Of a DNA stretch of 36,141 nucleotides, positions 8,231 to 16,736 are shown one piece after another (position 1 is the stretch's first letter; every line of letters begins with the position of its first letter). The position numbers and the translations under genes were made by a program. This DNA is from JAENWH01 sp038248745 (GTDB lineage Bacteria > Bacillota > Clostridia > Peptostreptococcales > Anaerovoracaceae). The notes below the pieces were generated by a model. It did not search any database. It saw only the letters and a list, made by a program, of their open reading frames with translations, and was not told the DNA's origin. The DNA lies in assembly GCA_038248745.1 (NCBI GenBank), contig JBBRXC010000004.1, positions 1-36,141 on the forward strand. The letters run 5' to 3'.

Positions 8231-9332
8231 TTGTGCTTCCCGCCTCCTGAATTTTAACAGTCATGCCATTTTTCAAATCAAATCCCGGGCTTAAAATGAT
8301 TTGATCCTTTACCTGAAGTTTTGTGGAAATCACTTCTATGTTCATGGTCCCCTCAATGCCCAGTTTTACAGATACAATTTTAACCGTATTGTCAGCATTC
8401 AGCAATATAACACTATTTTCGCCGGTTTCAGGATCTTCCAATATTCCATCGATTGGTACAATCAAAGCCATTTCCTTGCTTTTAATTAAAATATTTGCTT
8501 TTGCAGAAACACCCGAAATAATATTTGCCTGTCCTTGATCAATTGAAATTGTAACCGGAATAATCATTTCCTTTGATGCGGCATCTTTTCTTTCTCCAGT
8601 GGATGCTATTCTTTCAACCAGTCCGGAAAGGATCTCATCTCCAGTTACTTCTGATTTTATTTTTACTTTTTGGCCAACTTTAATTTTGCTAATATCGAAT
8701 TCACTTACTTTCACTTTCATCTTCAGATTATCTAAATCCTCCACGACGAACAATGCTTCCGAATTAATTGAACTGGATGCCACTTTTCCAACAACGGCAT
8801 TAATTCTGGTAACCGTTCCACTGATTGGGCTTTTAATGCTCGTTTTATCCCCGATATCATACGACTGAACCGTTAAGGCATCATTATCATATAGATTTTT
8901 CTTTTGAATAAGTTCGTCCTTGGCTATTGCTCCCTCGTTAAATAGCAATTTTGCATTTTCATATTGGGTTCTTGACAAACTGAGGGCATTCACTGCTTTT
9001 GCATATTGGCTTTGTAGATCGCTGGCATTTAATCTGGCCAACGTTTGGCCTGCGGCTACCAGTTGCCCTTCCTTGACCAGTATGGAAGATATTTCGTTGG
9101 CTGAAGAAGACATAATCTCCGCTTTTTCCGCTCCTTCTATCGTCCCATTAATTGAAACATGCTCTTCAATATATCCTTGAGTCACTTCACCTACAGAGAC
9201 AACGGGTGAATTGTCTTTTGGGGGTATAAAAAAAACAGCGACTGCAATTGACAAAATCAACAAAGCGATTCCTATCACAAGCCCCTTTTTCTTCTTGCTC
9301 CACTTAACTTTATTTTCATTTTTCTTAAACAT
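8223..9332 (-). CDS. RND/MacA-like membrane fusion (periplasmic adaptor) protein
   Basis: The protein has a basic cytoplasmic N-terminus, one membrane anchor (about residues 19-39), a split biotinyl-lipoyl-like domain around the coiled hairpin (about 85-175, ILVKEGQLVAAGQTLARL and later SPISGTVTRI), and beta-barrel and membrane-proximal domains. This is the MacA/HlyD_D23 plan, about 369 residues. It should be the adaptor for the ATPase and permease encoded next. Two starts are possible. The ATG at 9338 overlaps the previous stop as ATGA but is only 1 nt from GGAGG. The ATG at 9332 has a 7-nt spacing and is preferred. The efflux substrate is not indicated. Confidence 0.9.
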   Translation of the reverse strand: MFKKNENKVKWSKKKKGLVIGIALLILSIAVAVFFIPPKDNSPVVSVGEVTQGYIEEHVSINGTIEGAEKAEIMSSSANEISSILVKEGQLVAAGQTLARLNASDLQSQYAKAVNALSLSRTQYENAKLLFNEGAIAKDELIQKKNLYDNDALTVQSYDIGDKTSIKSPISGTVTRINAVVGKVASSSINSEALFVVEDLDNLKMKVKVSEFDISKIKVGQKVKIKSEVTGDEILSGLVERIASTGERKDAASKEMIIPVTISIDQGQANIISGVSAKANILIKSKEMALIVPIDGILEDPETGENSVILLNADNTVKIVSVKLGIEGTMNIEVISTKLQVKDQIILSPGFDLKNGMTVKIQEAGSTNV

Positions 9333-9334
9333 TT

Positions 9335-9793
9335 TCATCCCTCCATATTTTTAAAATATGGCAGCCTAGCCGCAATCATTGTCACAATCAAAGCAAAAAC
9401 TAATCTGCCAAGGGTGACCACAAAAACATTCGCACCCGCCACATAAAATAGAAATCCAGTTTCAATAATCCCGTGACACAGGTACATGAAAACGGCCACC
9501 AACGCCATATCTTTTCTTGAAAGTGGCGTCCGATTATTGATTTCTATAATGGTTCCTGCTCCATAGGTAACGCCCATAAAGACAGCTACAAGCAAAGGGA
9601 AAACAGCATTTTTGCTCATTCCCATGATTTTTCCAAAACCCTCAAGTTTTGTTGCGACTTTCTCGATAATTTTATACACCATTAATATTTCAATGATAAT
9701 CATCAACGGGATCAATACTTTTAGGAGATTAAATATAGTGGTCATTGAGCCAGTGATCATTTCATTCAGTATGACATCCCATGTTACACTCAT
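9335..9793 (-). CDS. Gate-domain (nucleoside recognition) membrane protein, SpmB-like
   Basis: This 152-residue protein has about four membrane helices and the GVTYGAGTIIEI segment seen in Gate/nucleoside-recognition proteins related to spore maturation proteins SpmA/SpmB. I chose the ATG at 9793 (MSVTWDVIL). It forms an ATGA overlap with the preceding gene and lies 9 nt after GGGAGG. An in-frame start 7 codons earlier lacks this. The conserved pairing with the preceding Gate gene suggests the two form one heteromeric membrane unit. The gene is also coupled to the efflux adaptor downstream. The function of such pairs is not well established, and a sporulation role is only a guess from similarity. 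Confidence 0.75.
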   Translation of the reverse strand: MSVTWDVILNEMITGSMTTIFNLLKVLIPLMIIIEILMVYKIIEKVATKLEGFGKIMGMSKNAVFPLLVAVFMGVTYGAGTIIEINNRTPLSRKDMALVAVFMYLCHGIIETGFLFYVAGANVFVVTLGRLVFALIVTMIAARLPYFKNMEG

Positions 9794-10224
9794 TGCACCA
9801 TACCTCCCAGCCAACCAACCAACAGCCCTATAAATATAGCCAGAATGATTCTGAAAATGGCAACTCTCACTGGGGGGAATCCAATCTTTTGAGCAATTGC
9901 TGATTCAACCGGCAAAGAATGAACCGTTAAACTAATCATGGCAATCGTCGTGATTTGGGCCATATTGAAATCAAAAGATCTCATCGCTGCAACAACACCA
10001 TATTCATCCGTAAATACCCCCGTGATGATTGGAATAATTGCGTTTCCAGGCAAATGGAATAATCCCATGCTTGGTGCAAAAAAAATCTGAAGCCATGGCA
10101 TAATTGGCGAGTATTTTATTAATACTACAAGAAAATAGATGGGAATCATAATTTTTAAAAGCATCAATCCTATTTTAATACCTTTTATAGATCCATCCTT
10201 CACCGCTACGAAAAAAATGTTCAT
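9790..10224 (-). CDS. Gate-domain (nucleoside recognition) membrane protein, SpmA-like
   Basis: The protein has 144 residues and about four hydrophobic helices. The segment LHLPGNAIIPIITGVFTDEYGVVAAMRSFDF resembles the Gate (nucleoside recognition) domain. It is the first of a pair of small Gate proteins, in the style of SpmA/SpmB or other split concentrative carriers. Its ATG directly abuts the asnS stop codon, and the ribosome site is weak (GGAA), so it probably depends on translation of asnS. The substrate or role is unknown. Confidence 0.75.
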   Translation of the reverse strand: MNIFFVAVKDGSIKGIKIGLMLLKIMIPIYFLVVLIKYSPIMPWLQIFFAPSMGLFHLPGNAIIPIITGVFTDEYGVVAAMRSFDFNMAQITTIAMISLTVHSLPVESAIAQKIGFPPVRVAIFRIILAIFIGLLVGWLGGMVQ

Positions 10225-11619
10225 TTAAAATTCCGCTGTTTTCGGCGTTCTTGGGAATGGCTGTACATCTCTGATATTACTCATACCCGTGATGTACATG
10301 ATGATTCGTTCAAATCCCAACCCGTACCCGGCATGTTTCACGCCACCATATTTTCTAATATCCAGATACCACCAATAATCCTTCTCATCAAGTCCCATTT
10401 CAGCCATACGTCCTTTGAGAAGATCAATACGCTCTTCTCTCTGGCTTCCACCGATAATCTCTCCCACACCTGGTACTAGAAGATCCATGGCCGCTACCGT
10501 TTTATGATCATCATTCATTCTCATGTAAAAGGCCTTTATATCCTTCGGATAGTCGGTGACAAATACAGGTTTTTTGAAAATTTCTTCAGTAATATAACGC
10601 TCGTGTTCGGTTTGAAGGTCAATTCCCCACTCGACTGGGAACTGAAATTCTTTGCCTGATTTTAAAAGCATTTCAACAGCTTCCGTATATGTAACTCTAG
10701 CGAATTCATTATTCACGATGGTATTTAATTTTTCAATTAATCCTTTATCAATAAAACTGTTGAAGAATTCCATTTCTTCCGGTGCTTTTTCAAGTATAAA
10801 ATTAATAATATACTTGATCATCGCCTCTGCCAGTTCCATATTATCCTGCAGGTCAGCGAAAGCAACTTCTGGTTCTATCATCCAAAACTCAGAGGCATGT
10901 CTTGCCGTATTAGAGTTCTCTGCTCTGAATGTAGGCCCGAAGGTATATACATTTCTGAAAGCCATGGCAAAAGTTTCCGCTTCAAGTTGTCCGCTTACCG
11001 TCAGACTTGTCTCTTTACCGAAAAAGTCTTCACTGTAGTTTATATTTCCGTTTTCTTGTTTTGGTGGATTTTTCATATCAAGAGTTGTTACTCTGAACAT
11101 TTCCCCTGCTCCCTCAGCATCGCTTCCGGTGATGATTGGTGTGTGTACATAAACAAAATTATTCTCCTGAAAAAATTGATGAATCGCATACGCTACCAAA
11201 GATCTTACTCTAAACACTGCTGAAAAAGTATTGCTTCTGGGTCTCAAATGAGCAATCTCTCTAAGAAATTCCAAGCTGTGTCTTTTCTTTTGAAGAGGAT
11301 AATCAGAATCAGAATCCGCTTCTACGACGACTTCTAATGCTTTTATTTCAAAAGGCTGTTTTGCTTCCGGGGTCATCACAAGCTTGCCCTTTACCATCAA
11401 AGCTGCTGCTATCGGCGCTTTTGATATTTCTTCGAAGTTGGCAATAATTTCTTCTTCATATACAACCTGAACTGATTTAAAGAACGATCCATCATTTATC
11501 TCAACAAATCCAAACTTATTTGAACTTCTATTGGTCCTGATCCATCCTCTAATGATTACTTCCTGATCTGCATACTGATCAGTGTTTCTAAATAACTGTT
11601 TCAGCTGAATGTCTTTCAT
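10225..11619 (-). CDS. asnS: Asparagine--tRNA ligase
   Basis: This is a class II aminoacyl-tRNA synthetase of 464 residues that charges tRNA-Asn. It has an N-terminal OB-fold anticodon-binding domain (about 15-105, VIIRGWIRTNRSSNKFGFVEINDGS). The catalytic core has motif 2 (TFRAENSNTARHASEFWMIEPE) and motif 3 (GYGLGFERIIMYITGM). The RxENSxTxRHxxEF form, and FPRTPKTAEF at the end, identify AsnRS rather than AspRS or LysRS. A ribosome site GGAGAG precedes the ATG. It lies 57 bp after lysS, separated by a UUCG-capped hairpin. Having a true AsnRS means asparaginyl-tRNA need not be made only by amidotransferase. Confidence 0.97.
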   Translation of the reverse strand: MKDIQLKQLFRNTDQYADQEVIIRGWIRTNRSSNKFGFVEINDGSFFKSVQVVYEEEIIANFEEISKAPIAAALMVKGKLVMTPEAKQPFEIKALEVVVEADSDSDYPLQKKRHSLEFLREIAHLRPRSNTFSAVFRVRSLVAYAIHQFFQENNFVYVHTPIITGSDAEGAGEMFRVTTLDMKNPPKQENGNINYSEDFFGKETSLTVSGQLEAETFAMAFRNVYTFGPTFRAENSNTARHASEFWMIEPEVAFADLQDNMELAEAMIKYIINFILEKAPEEMEFFNSFIDKGLIEKLNTIVNNEFARVTYTEAVEMLLKSGKEFQFPVEWGIDLQTEHERYITEEIFKKPVFVTDYPKDIKAFYMRMNDDHKTVAAMDLLVPGVGEIIGGSQREERIDLLKGRMAEMGLDEKDYWWYLDIRKYGGVKHAGYGLGFERIIMYITGMSNIRDVQPFPRTPKTAEF

Positions 11620-11644
11620 CTTTTTTCTCTCCTTTTCCTAAAGA

Positions 11645-11666
11645 AGAGTTTGCCGAAGCAAACTCT
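11645..11666 (-). terminator. Intercistronic hairpin between lysS and asnS
   Basis: The stem AGAGTTTGC pairs perfectly with GCAAACTCT over 9 bp and is closed by a UUCG tetraloop on a C-G pair. The following sequence (TCTTTAGG) has only a short T run, so this is probably a partial terminator or an RNA-processing/stability hairpin rather than a full stop. Confidence 0.6.
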
Positions 11667-11676
11667 CTTGGTATTT

Positions 11677-13200
11677 TTATAATGGTTTCATGGTTGGGAA
11701 TAAGATAATATCTCTTATGGAAGGGGAGTTTGTAATCAGAATGATCACTCTGTCAATCCCGATCCCCAGGCCTCCGGTAGGAGGCATTCCGACCTCTAAA
11801 GCATTTACAAAATCTTCATCCATTGGGTGGGCTTCTTCGTCACTCCCATCGTCTAGTTGTGCTTGCTGTTCCTTAAACCTTTGGTACTGATCTATTGGAT
11901 CATTCAACTCTGAGAAAGCATTTGCCACTTCCCAACAATTAATGTAAGCTTCAAATCTTCTTGTTATTCTTGAATCAATGGGGTCTCTCTTTGCAAGAGG
12001 TGATATTTCCACAGGATGTCCAATAACAAATATTGGCCCTTCCAAATGTTTTTCACAATACTCTTCAAACAGTGCGGCTATAACTAACCCTCTTGAAATG
12101 GTATCTGCATGATCCAGCTTATACTTTTTTGCGACTTCTCTTGCCTGTTCATCTGTTTGAACTTCATCAAAGTCAACGCCAACCCATTTTTTAACGGCAT
12201 CCTGCATGGTTATTCTTGCCCATGGGGGTTTCACATCAAACTGTTTTCCCTGATACTCAATAATTGTGGTGCCATTTACCTTCAATGCCGCTGCTGCAAT
12301 GACATTTTCGGTGATATCTATCATATCTTCCATATTTCCATAGGCCTGATAAAGCTCCATAGATGTAAATTCCGGATTATGGTTTCTATCCATTCCTTCA
12401 TTTCGGAACATTTTTCCCATTTCATAAACTCTGTCAAGTCCACCGACAATCAGCCTTTTTAAGTAAAGTTCATTTGAGATTCGAAGCTTCATGTCAATGT
12501 CCAACGTATTGTGATGCGTTGAAAAAGGTCTTGCATTGGCTCCCCCAGCAATTGTTGTCAATATAGGTGTATCTACTTCTAGGAAACCTTTTTCTTCTTC
12601 TAAATACCTTCTAATCTCTTTAATAATGCTTGCTCTTGTAAGGAAGGTCTCTCGAACCTCAGGATTCATAATAAGGTCAACATACCTTTGACGGTATCTA
12701 ATGTCCATATCCTTCAATCCCTGAAATTTATTAGGAAGCACCTGTAGGGATTTTGTCAGCAATGTAATCTGACTCACCTTAATTGAAACTTCACCATGCT
12801 TCGTTGTAAAAACATTTCCTACAATACCAACAATGTCTCCTATATCATAGGTTACAAAAACCTCGTATTCTTCTGGCGTAATAACATCCTGTCTGATATA
12901 GCATTGGATTCTTCCCATTTTGTCTTGAATATCAATAAAGGATGCTTTTCCCATATGCCGATTCGCCATGATTCTTCCTGCACAAGTAACAGTTTTCCCT
13001 TCAAAGGCATCATAATTGTTTTTAATGTTCATGCTATGGGCATCTACATTCCATTCCTCAATTAAAAAGGGGTTTCTTCCCGTTTCCTGAAGTTTTTTCA
13101 GTTTATCTCTTCTGATCAGTCTTTGTTCATTTAACTTCTCTTCAGAAATCTCTTCCACTTCTTCAACAACAAGGCCCTCTTTCTTTTCTGCGTTACTCAT
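11677..13200 (-). CDS. lysS: Lysine--tRNA ligase (class II)
   Basis: The 507-residue protein charges tRNA-Lys. It has an acidic N-terminal extension, an OB-fold anticodon domain (about 65-150, VTCAGRIMANRHMGKASFIDIQD) and a class II catalytic core. Motif 2 is FRNEGMDRNHNPEFTSMELYQAY and motif 3 is GGLGIGIDRVIILIT, the usual LysRS forms. The ATG follows AAAGGAG and lies 10 bp after greA, the common Firmicutes greA-lysS arrangement. No T-box leader is visible upstream. The gene is probably read from the greA promoter. Confidence 0.97.
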   Translation of the reverse strand: MSNAEKKEGLVVEEVEEISEEKLNEQRLIRRDKLKKLQETGRNPFLIEEWNVDAHSMNIKNNYDAFEGKTVTCAGRIMANRHMGKASFIDIQDKMGRIQCYIRQDVITPEEYEVFVTYDIGDIVGIVGNVFTTKHGEVSIKVSQITLLTKSLQVLPNKFQGLKDMDIRYRQRYVDLIMNPEVRETFLTRASIIKEIRRYLEEEKGFLEVDTPILTTIAGGANARPFSTHHNTLDIDMKLRISNELYLKRLIVGGLDRVYEMGKMFRNEGMDRNHNPEFTSMELYQAYGNMEDMIDITENVIAAAALKVNGTTIIEYQGKQFDVKPPWARITMQDAVKKWVGVDFDEVQTDEQAREVAKKYKLDHADTISRGLVIAALFEEYCEKHLEGPIFVIGHPVEISPLAKRDPIDSRITRRFEAYINCWEVANAFSELNDPIDQYQRFKEQQAQLDDGSDEEAHPMDEDFVNALEVGMPPTGGLGIGIDRVIILITNSPSIRDIILFPTMKPL

Positions 13201-13210
13201 TTCTACTCCT

Positions 13211-13684
13211 TTATTTATATATATCTAGAACCTGATAGTGCTTTGTTCCTTCTAAAACTTGGACTTCAACTTTTTCGCCTTTTTTCTTACCCAATAGGGC
13301 CTCACCAACTAGCGATTCGTTTGAGATTCTGCCTTCGAAAGGATCTGCCTCAGTGGATCCGACTATAATATATTCGAATTCTTCTTTAGACTCGATTAAT
13401 TTAACTTTAACCTTGAGACCAATGCTTACACGATCATTGCTCACCTTACTTTCATCTATAATCTTTGCTTTACGCATCATATTTTCTAATTTATGTATTC
13501 TTTCTTCTAATTCAGCCTGCTCATTTTTGGCAGAGTCGTACTCTGAATTCTCAGAGATATCTCCATATGAAATTGCTTCCTTAATTCTTTCAGAAACTTC
13601 TTTACGTTTTACTGAAACAAGTTCCTCATGCTCTGCTACTATTTTGTCGTACCCCTGTTTGGTTAGTAGGATTTCATCTGTCAT
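13211..13684 (-). CDS. greA: Transcription elongation factor GreA
   Basis: GreA rescues backtracked RNA polymerase by stimulating transcript cleavage. The 157-residue protein has the normal length. It has an N-terminal coiled coil (about 1-75) with the acidic tip motif SENSEYDSAKNEQAELEERI, and a C-terminal FKBP-like domain (about 80-157) including the GRISNESLVGEALLGKKKGE segment. The ATG follows AAGGAGAAATTAAT. It is the first gene of the run continuing through lysS and asnS, with a strong promoter 46 bp upstream of the start. Confidence 0.97.
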   Translation of the reverse strand: MTDEILLTKQGYDKIVAEHEELVSVKRKEVSERIKEAISYGDISENSEYDSAKNEQAELEERIHKLENMMRKAKIIDESKVSNDRVSIGLKVKVKLIESKEEFEYIIVGSTEADPFEGRISNESLVGEALLGKKKGEKVEVQVLEGTKHYQVLDIYK

Positions 13685-13729
13685 ATTAATTTCTCCTTTC
13701 GACCTATCGTCGTATCGTCGTATCGGTAT

Positions 13730-13758
13730 AGTATAAATTATACGCGCTTCTTTGTCAA
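13730..13758 (-). promoter_or_regulatory. Promoter of the greA-lysS-asnS run
   Basis: On the minus strand there is TTGACA (13753-13758), a 17-bp spacer and TATACT (13730-13735). The leader then contains tandem copies of an 8-bp unit (plus-strand TATCGTCG, 13705-13720, with a partial third copy) just upstream of the ribosome site. Confidence 0.8.
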
Positions 13759-13761
13759 TTA

Positions 13762-13793
13762 GTTTGGCTTATTTCTGTAGGTTTGGCTTATTT
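13762..13793. repeat. 13-bp direct repeat upstream of the greA promoter
   Basis: GTTTGGCTTATTT occurs at 13762-13774 and again at 13781-13793. The copies start 19 bp apart, directly upstream of the greA -35 and between the divergent greA and eamA genes. The spacing is close to two helical turns. It could be a regulator site, but no regulator is identified. Confidence 0.5.
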
Positions 13794-13852
13794 ACATCTT
13801 GCTTAAACGCTCATAATAGTATAAAATCAACTTGTTTGAAAAGGAGGATTAA

Positions 13853-14803
13853 ATGATCTCGACATCTAACCTTAAATTTTATATCGCATTGATATTTGCC
13901 GTTATCATTTGGGCATCTTCTATAATAATCACCAAGCTAACCATTCAAGGAATTGGCCCAATTGCTCTTTGTTTTTCGAGAGCTTTCGTTGCCTTCCTTT
14001 TCCTTTATCCCTTTGCTTTTAGACATGGCTTTAAATTTAAAATGCTCCTGACCAGAAATGCCATGATCTATGGTGTCTTTGGATATGGGGGAAACCTACT
14101 TCTTCTAACATTTGGGTTAAAATACTGTTCTGCAAACATCTCCGCTATCATTCATGGGCTCTTTCCTGTTTTTATGATTTTTATGGGTTATTGCATGCTC
14201 TCAGAAAAAATTACAAAAATAAAAGCATTCGGCATTTTCTTTTCCGTTATAGGGGTAATCATTGCGACAATCGGAGATTTTTCAAGCAATTCTGGTACGC
14301 TTACTGGCATAATTCTGGTTGTATTATCGGTTTTAACTTGGTCTTTTTATACCGTTTATGCGAAAAAAACCGCTTCAGCGGAGAACTCATTTATACTTAC
14401 TGAGATTTGCCTTGGTGCTTCTATAATTTTTATTTTTCCTCTTTTTATTGGAGAAACTATCTTAACTGGTATACCCTTTCTTTCTCCAGAAACGTTACTA
14501 AGCATCTTATATTTAGGCGTCTTGTCAGGGGGCCTTGCCATTATCCTTTGGAATTATGGCATCCGAAAAGTAAATTCAGCCGTATCTGGTGTATACTTTA
14601 ACCTGATGCCAGTGTTTGGGCTTGTTTTCGCTGCTTTCATTGGTGAAAAAATAAATTATATCCAAATAATCGGATGTGGGCTTGTTTTCGTTGGCGTTCT
14701 AATAGGCACCAGCTCTGAGGTATCTAAAAGGCAAATTAAAGTTGTTAACCACAAAGAACAATTATTTAACGACTCTGATCAATTGAAGAAATCGGATAAT
14801 TAG
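13853..14803 (+). CDS. DMT-superfamily transporter, EamA family
   Basis: This is a 316-residue membrane protein with ten predicted helices in two EamA repeats (about 10-140 and 150-285). Family-typical segments include the N-terminal IIWASSIIITKLTIQGIGPIALCF-like region and the second-repeat GGLAIILWNYGIRKVNSAVSGVYFNLMPVFG. Such proteins export or import small metabolites such as amino acids. The substrate cannot be told from sequence. The ATG follows AAAGGAGGATTAA. Its last 42 bp overlap the convergent acyltransferase gene. It lies on the plus strand inside an otherwise minus-strand housekeeping block, which suggests insertion. Confidence 0.9.
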   Translation: MISTSNLKFYIALIFAVIIWASSIIITKLTIQGIGPIALCFSRAFVAFLFLYPFAFRHGFKFKMLLTRNAMIYGVFGYGGNLLLLTFGLKYCSANISAIIHGLFPVFMIFMGYCMLSEKITKIKAFGIFFSVIGVIIATIGDFSSNSGTLTGIILVVLSVLTWSFYTVYAKKTASAENSFILTEICLGASIIFIFPLFIGETILTGIPFLSPETLLSILYLGVLSGGLAIILWNYGIRKVNSAVSGVYFNLMPVFGLVFAAFIGEKINYIQIIGCGLVFVGVLIGTSSEVSKRQIKVVNHKEQLFNDSDQLKKSDN

Positions 14804-15763
14804 CTTGTAGAAAAAATCTATAAAAAGCTGATAGGTTGCTGCCACTTTTGGTCTTGAAAAAATCCAGACAGAAATAACGGCTGTTATTAAAATCATTACA
14901 TAAGTCAACCGATCCTGGCCATCAAAGACTCCATTCGCCATGACAATATAACGAATAACAATATGCAAAACATAAACAGACAACGTATTTTGACCCACTG
15001 TAACCAGCCATGTTTTTTTGTTGGGCGTCAATATTAAAAATACGCCGATCCAGCAAAGTGCCGCAATTGACAAGATAATTCTGACAGCGGTTCCTTCCAA
15101 ATTATTCAATCCAATATTGACATAAGCCGTTTTATAATACATGGAAGATAATGGAATCGCTTTATAATTTGACACAAATGCAGAAAAAACAATCAGAATG
15201 ATTCCCGTTAGCGCCCCGACCGTTTTTGGTATCCGGCGGATTTTATCCAAATGCTTTTCTTCACAGAAATATCCCAGCAAGAAAAATGGTAAAAAACCAA
15301 AAATTCTTCCTATTGAAAGGGTTACTCCTAAAAATGGAATAAGGCCAGCTATAAGTGAAACAAAAATGCTTATTGGTAGGATATATTTTATTTTGGCAAG
15401 ATCTTTTATGAAAAATCTGTATACAAACATATTCAAAAGATACCAAAGGGCCATCGTAGGCAAAGTCATGTCTATAGATGCATTGCCATAAAGGGCATAT
15501 CGAATCACATACATGATAGGCATCAACACTAAATAGGGAAGCAGAAAAGTTTTAAAGGCTGTTTTTCTACATTTATCTACATTCTTCGAAAAATATCCAG
15601 CTACAAATAAGAAGCCCTGCATGATAAAAGAAAAGGAAATAATATATATTACTCCCCCAAAAGTTTTCATCTCAAAAGTCCCGCTTGTACTAATATAATG
15701 GGCAAGAACCACAAAAAAAACCAAGATCGCCTTTACATTATCAAATAAATAATCTCTTTTCAT
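14762..15763 (-). CDS. Membrane acyltransferase family 3 (fucose 4-O-acetylase-like)
   Basis: The 333-residue protein has about ten membrane helices. It begins MKRDYLFDNVKAILVFFVVLAH, the acyltransferase-3 signature, with the conserved catalytic-type histidine at residue 22. The rest resembles the COG3594 group of polysaccharide O-acetyl transferases. It would move acetyl groups across the membrane onto a cell-wall or extracellular glycan. The acceptor is unknown. The start lies 4 bp after the dusB stop with an AGGTAGAAC ribosome site, so it is expressed with coaX-dusB. Its 3' end overlaps the eamA coding region by 42 bp, tail to tail. Confidence 0.85.
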   Translation of the reverse strand: MKRDYLFDNVKAILVFFVVLAHYISTSGTFEMKTFGGVIYIISFSFIMQGFLFVAGYFSKNVDKCRKTAFKTFLLPYLVLMPIMYVIRYALYGNASIDMTLPTMALWYLLNMFVYRFFIKDLAKIKYILPISIFVSLIAGLIPFLGVTLSIGRIFGFLPFFLLGYFCEEKHLDKIRRIPKTVGALTGIILIVFSAFVSNYKAIPLSSMYYKTAYVNIGLNNLEGTAVRIILSIAALCWIGVFLILTPNKKTWLVTVGQNTLSVYVLHIVIRYIVMANGVFDGQDRLTYVMILITAVISVWIFSRPKVAATYQLFIDFFYKLIIRFLQLIRVVK

Positions 15764-15767
15764 TGTT

Positions 15768-16736
15768 CTACCTGTTTTTAACTTCCTGAAGCAATTCTTT
15801 CATTGCAGTCGTGTCTTTTACTGTGTTGACGGCTCTTCTGACGTCTGCTGATCCTCTGATTCCTTTTAAATACCAAGCCACATGCTTTCTCATTTCACGC
15901 ACTGCCACATATTCACCCTTCGATTCAATGACATAATCTAAATGTTTTAGGATAACTGAAATCTTTTCTTCAAGGGTGGGTTCTTCCGGCTTTTCCAACC
16001 CTGACCACAAAGCAAAAGCATCCCGAAATATCCAAGGGTTTCCCATAGCTCCTCTGGCAATCATGACAAAGTCACAACCAGTAACTTCCATTAAATTTAT
16101 GGCATCTTGGCCAGAAACGATATCCCCATTTCCAATAACAGGTATTTTAATGTTCTCTTTCACCTGCCTGATGATATCCCAATTTGCTTTTCCACTGTAA
16201 TATTGTTCCCTTGTTCTTCCGTGAACTGCAACCGCTGATGCGCCTCCAGCCTCTATTGCCTTTGCAACTTCAATGGCATTTATATTATTTTCATCCCATC
16301 CTATTCTTATCTTTGCAGTCACTGGCTTATTTGAATTTTCAACGGCAGCTTTGATCAAATCATAGATCAGGTCTGGATTTTTAAGAAGCGCTGACCCTTC
16401 GCCGTTTCTTACTACCTTTGGTACTGGGCATCCCATATTTATATCGAGTAAAACATTTTCTCTATTTGACAAAGTCTTTGCTGTGAAACCAATGACCTCT
16501 GGTTCGCTACCAAAAATCTGAAAAGCAACAGGTTTTTCTTCTTCAAGAATCTCCAAAAGCTTCTCTGTGTTTTTATCCTTGTAATATAAACCCTTGCCAC
16601 TTACCATTTCTGAGTATACTAAACCCGCTCCCTGTTCTTTACAAATCCTTCTGAAGGAAGAATCTGTAATCCCTGCCAAAGGTGCAAGAAAAAAAGGATT
16701 ATTTAGAATGACGTTTCCTATTTTTAAATTACGCAA
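15768..16736 (-). CDS. dusB: tRNA-dihydrouridine synthase (DusB type)
   Basis: This is a flavoenzyme that reduces uridines in tRNA to dihydrouridine. The 322-residue protein has a TIM barrel starting PFFLAPLAGITDSSFRRICKEQGAG, the catalytic C103 in DINMGCPVPKVVRNGEGSAL, the FMN-phosphate region IPVIGNGDI and MIARGAMGNPWIF, and a helical C-terminal tRNA-binding domain. The AxLLKxP and KxRxGW motifs match DusB. It overlaps the end of coaX by 13 bp. The coaX-dusB order is the usual one in Firmicutes. Confidence 0.95.
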   Translation of the reverse strand: MRNLKIGNVILNNPFFLAPLAGITDSSFRRICKEQGAGLVYSEMVSGKGLYYKDKNTEKLLEILEEEKPVAFQIFGSEPEVIGFTAKTLSNRENVLLDINMGCPVPKVVRNGEGSALLKNPDLIYDLIKAAVENSNKPVTAKIRIGWDENNINAIEVAKAIEAGGASAVAVHGRTREQYYSGKANWDIIRQVKENIKIPVIGNGDIVSGQDAINLMEVTGCDFVMIARGAMGNPWIFRDAFALWSGLEKPEEPTLEEKISVILKHLDYVIESKGEYVAVREMRKHVAWYLKGIRGSADVRRAVNTVKDTTAMKELLQEVKNR

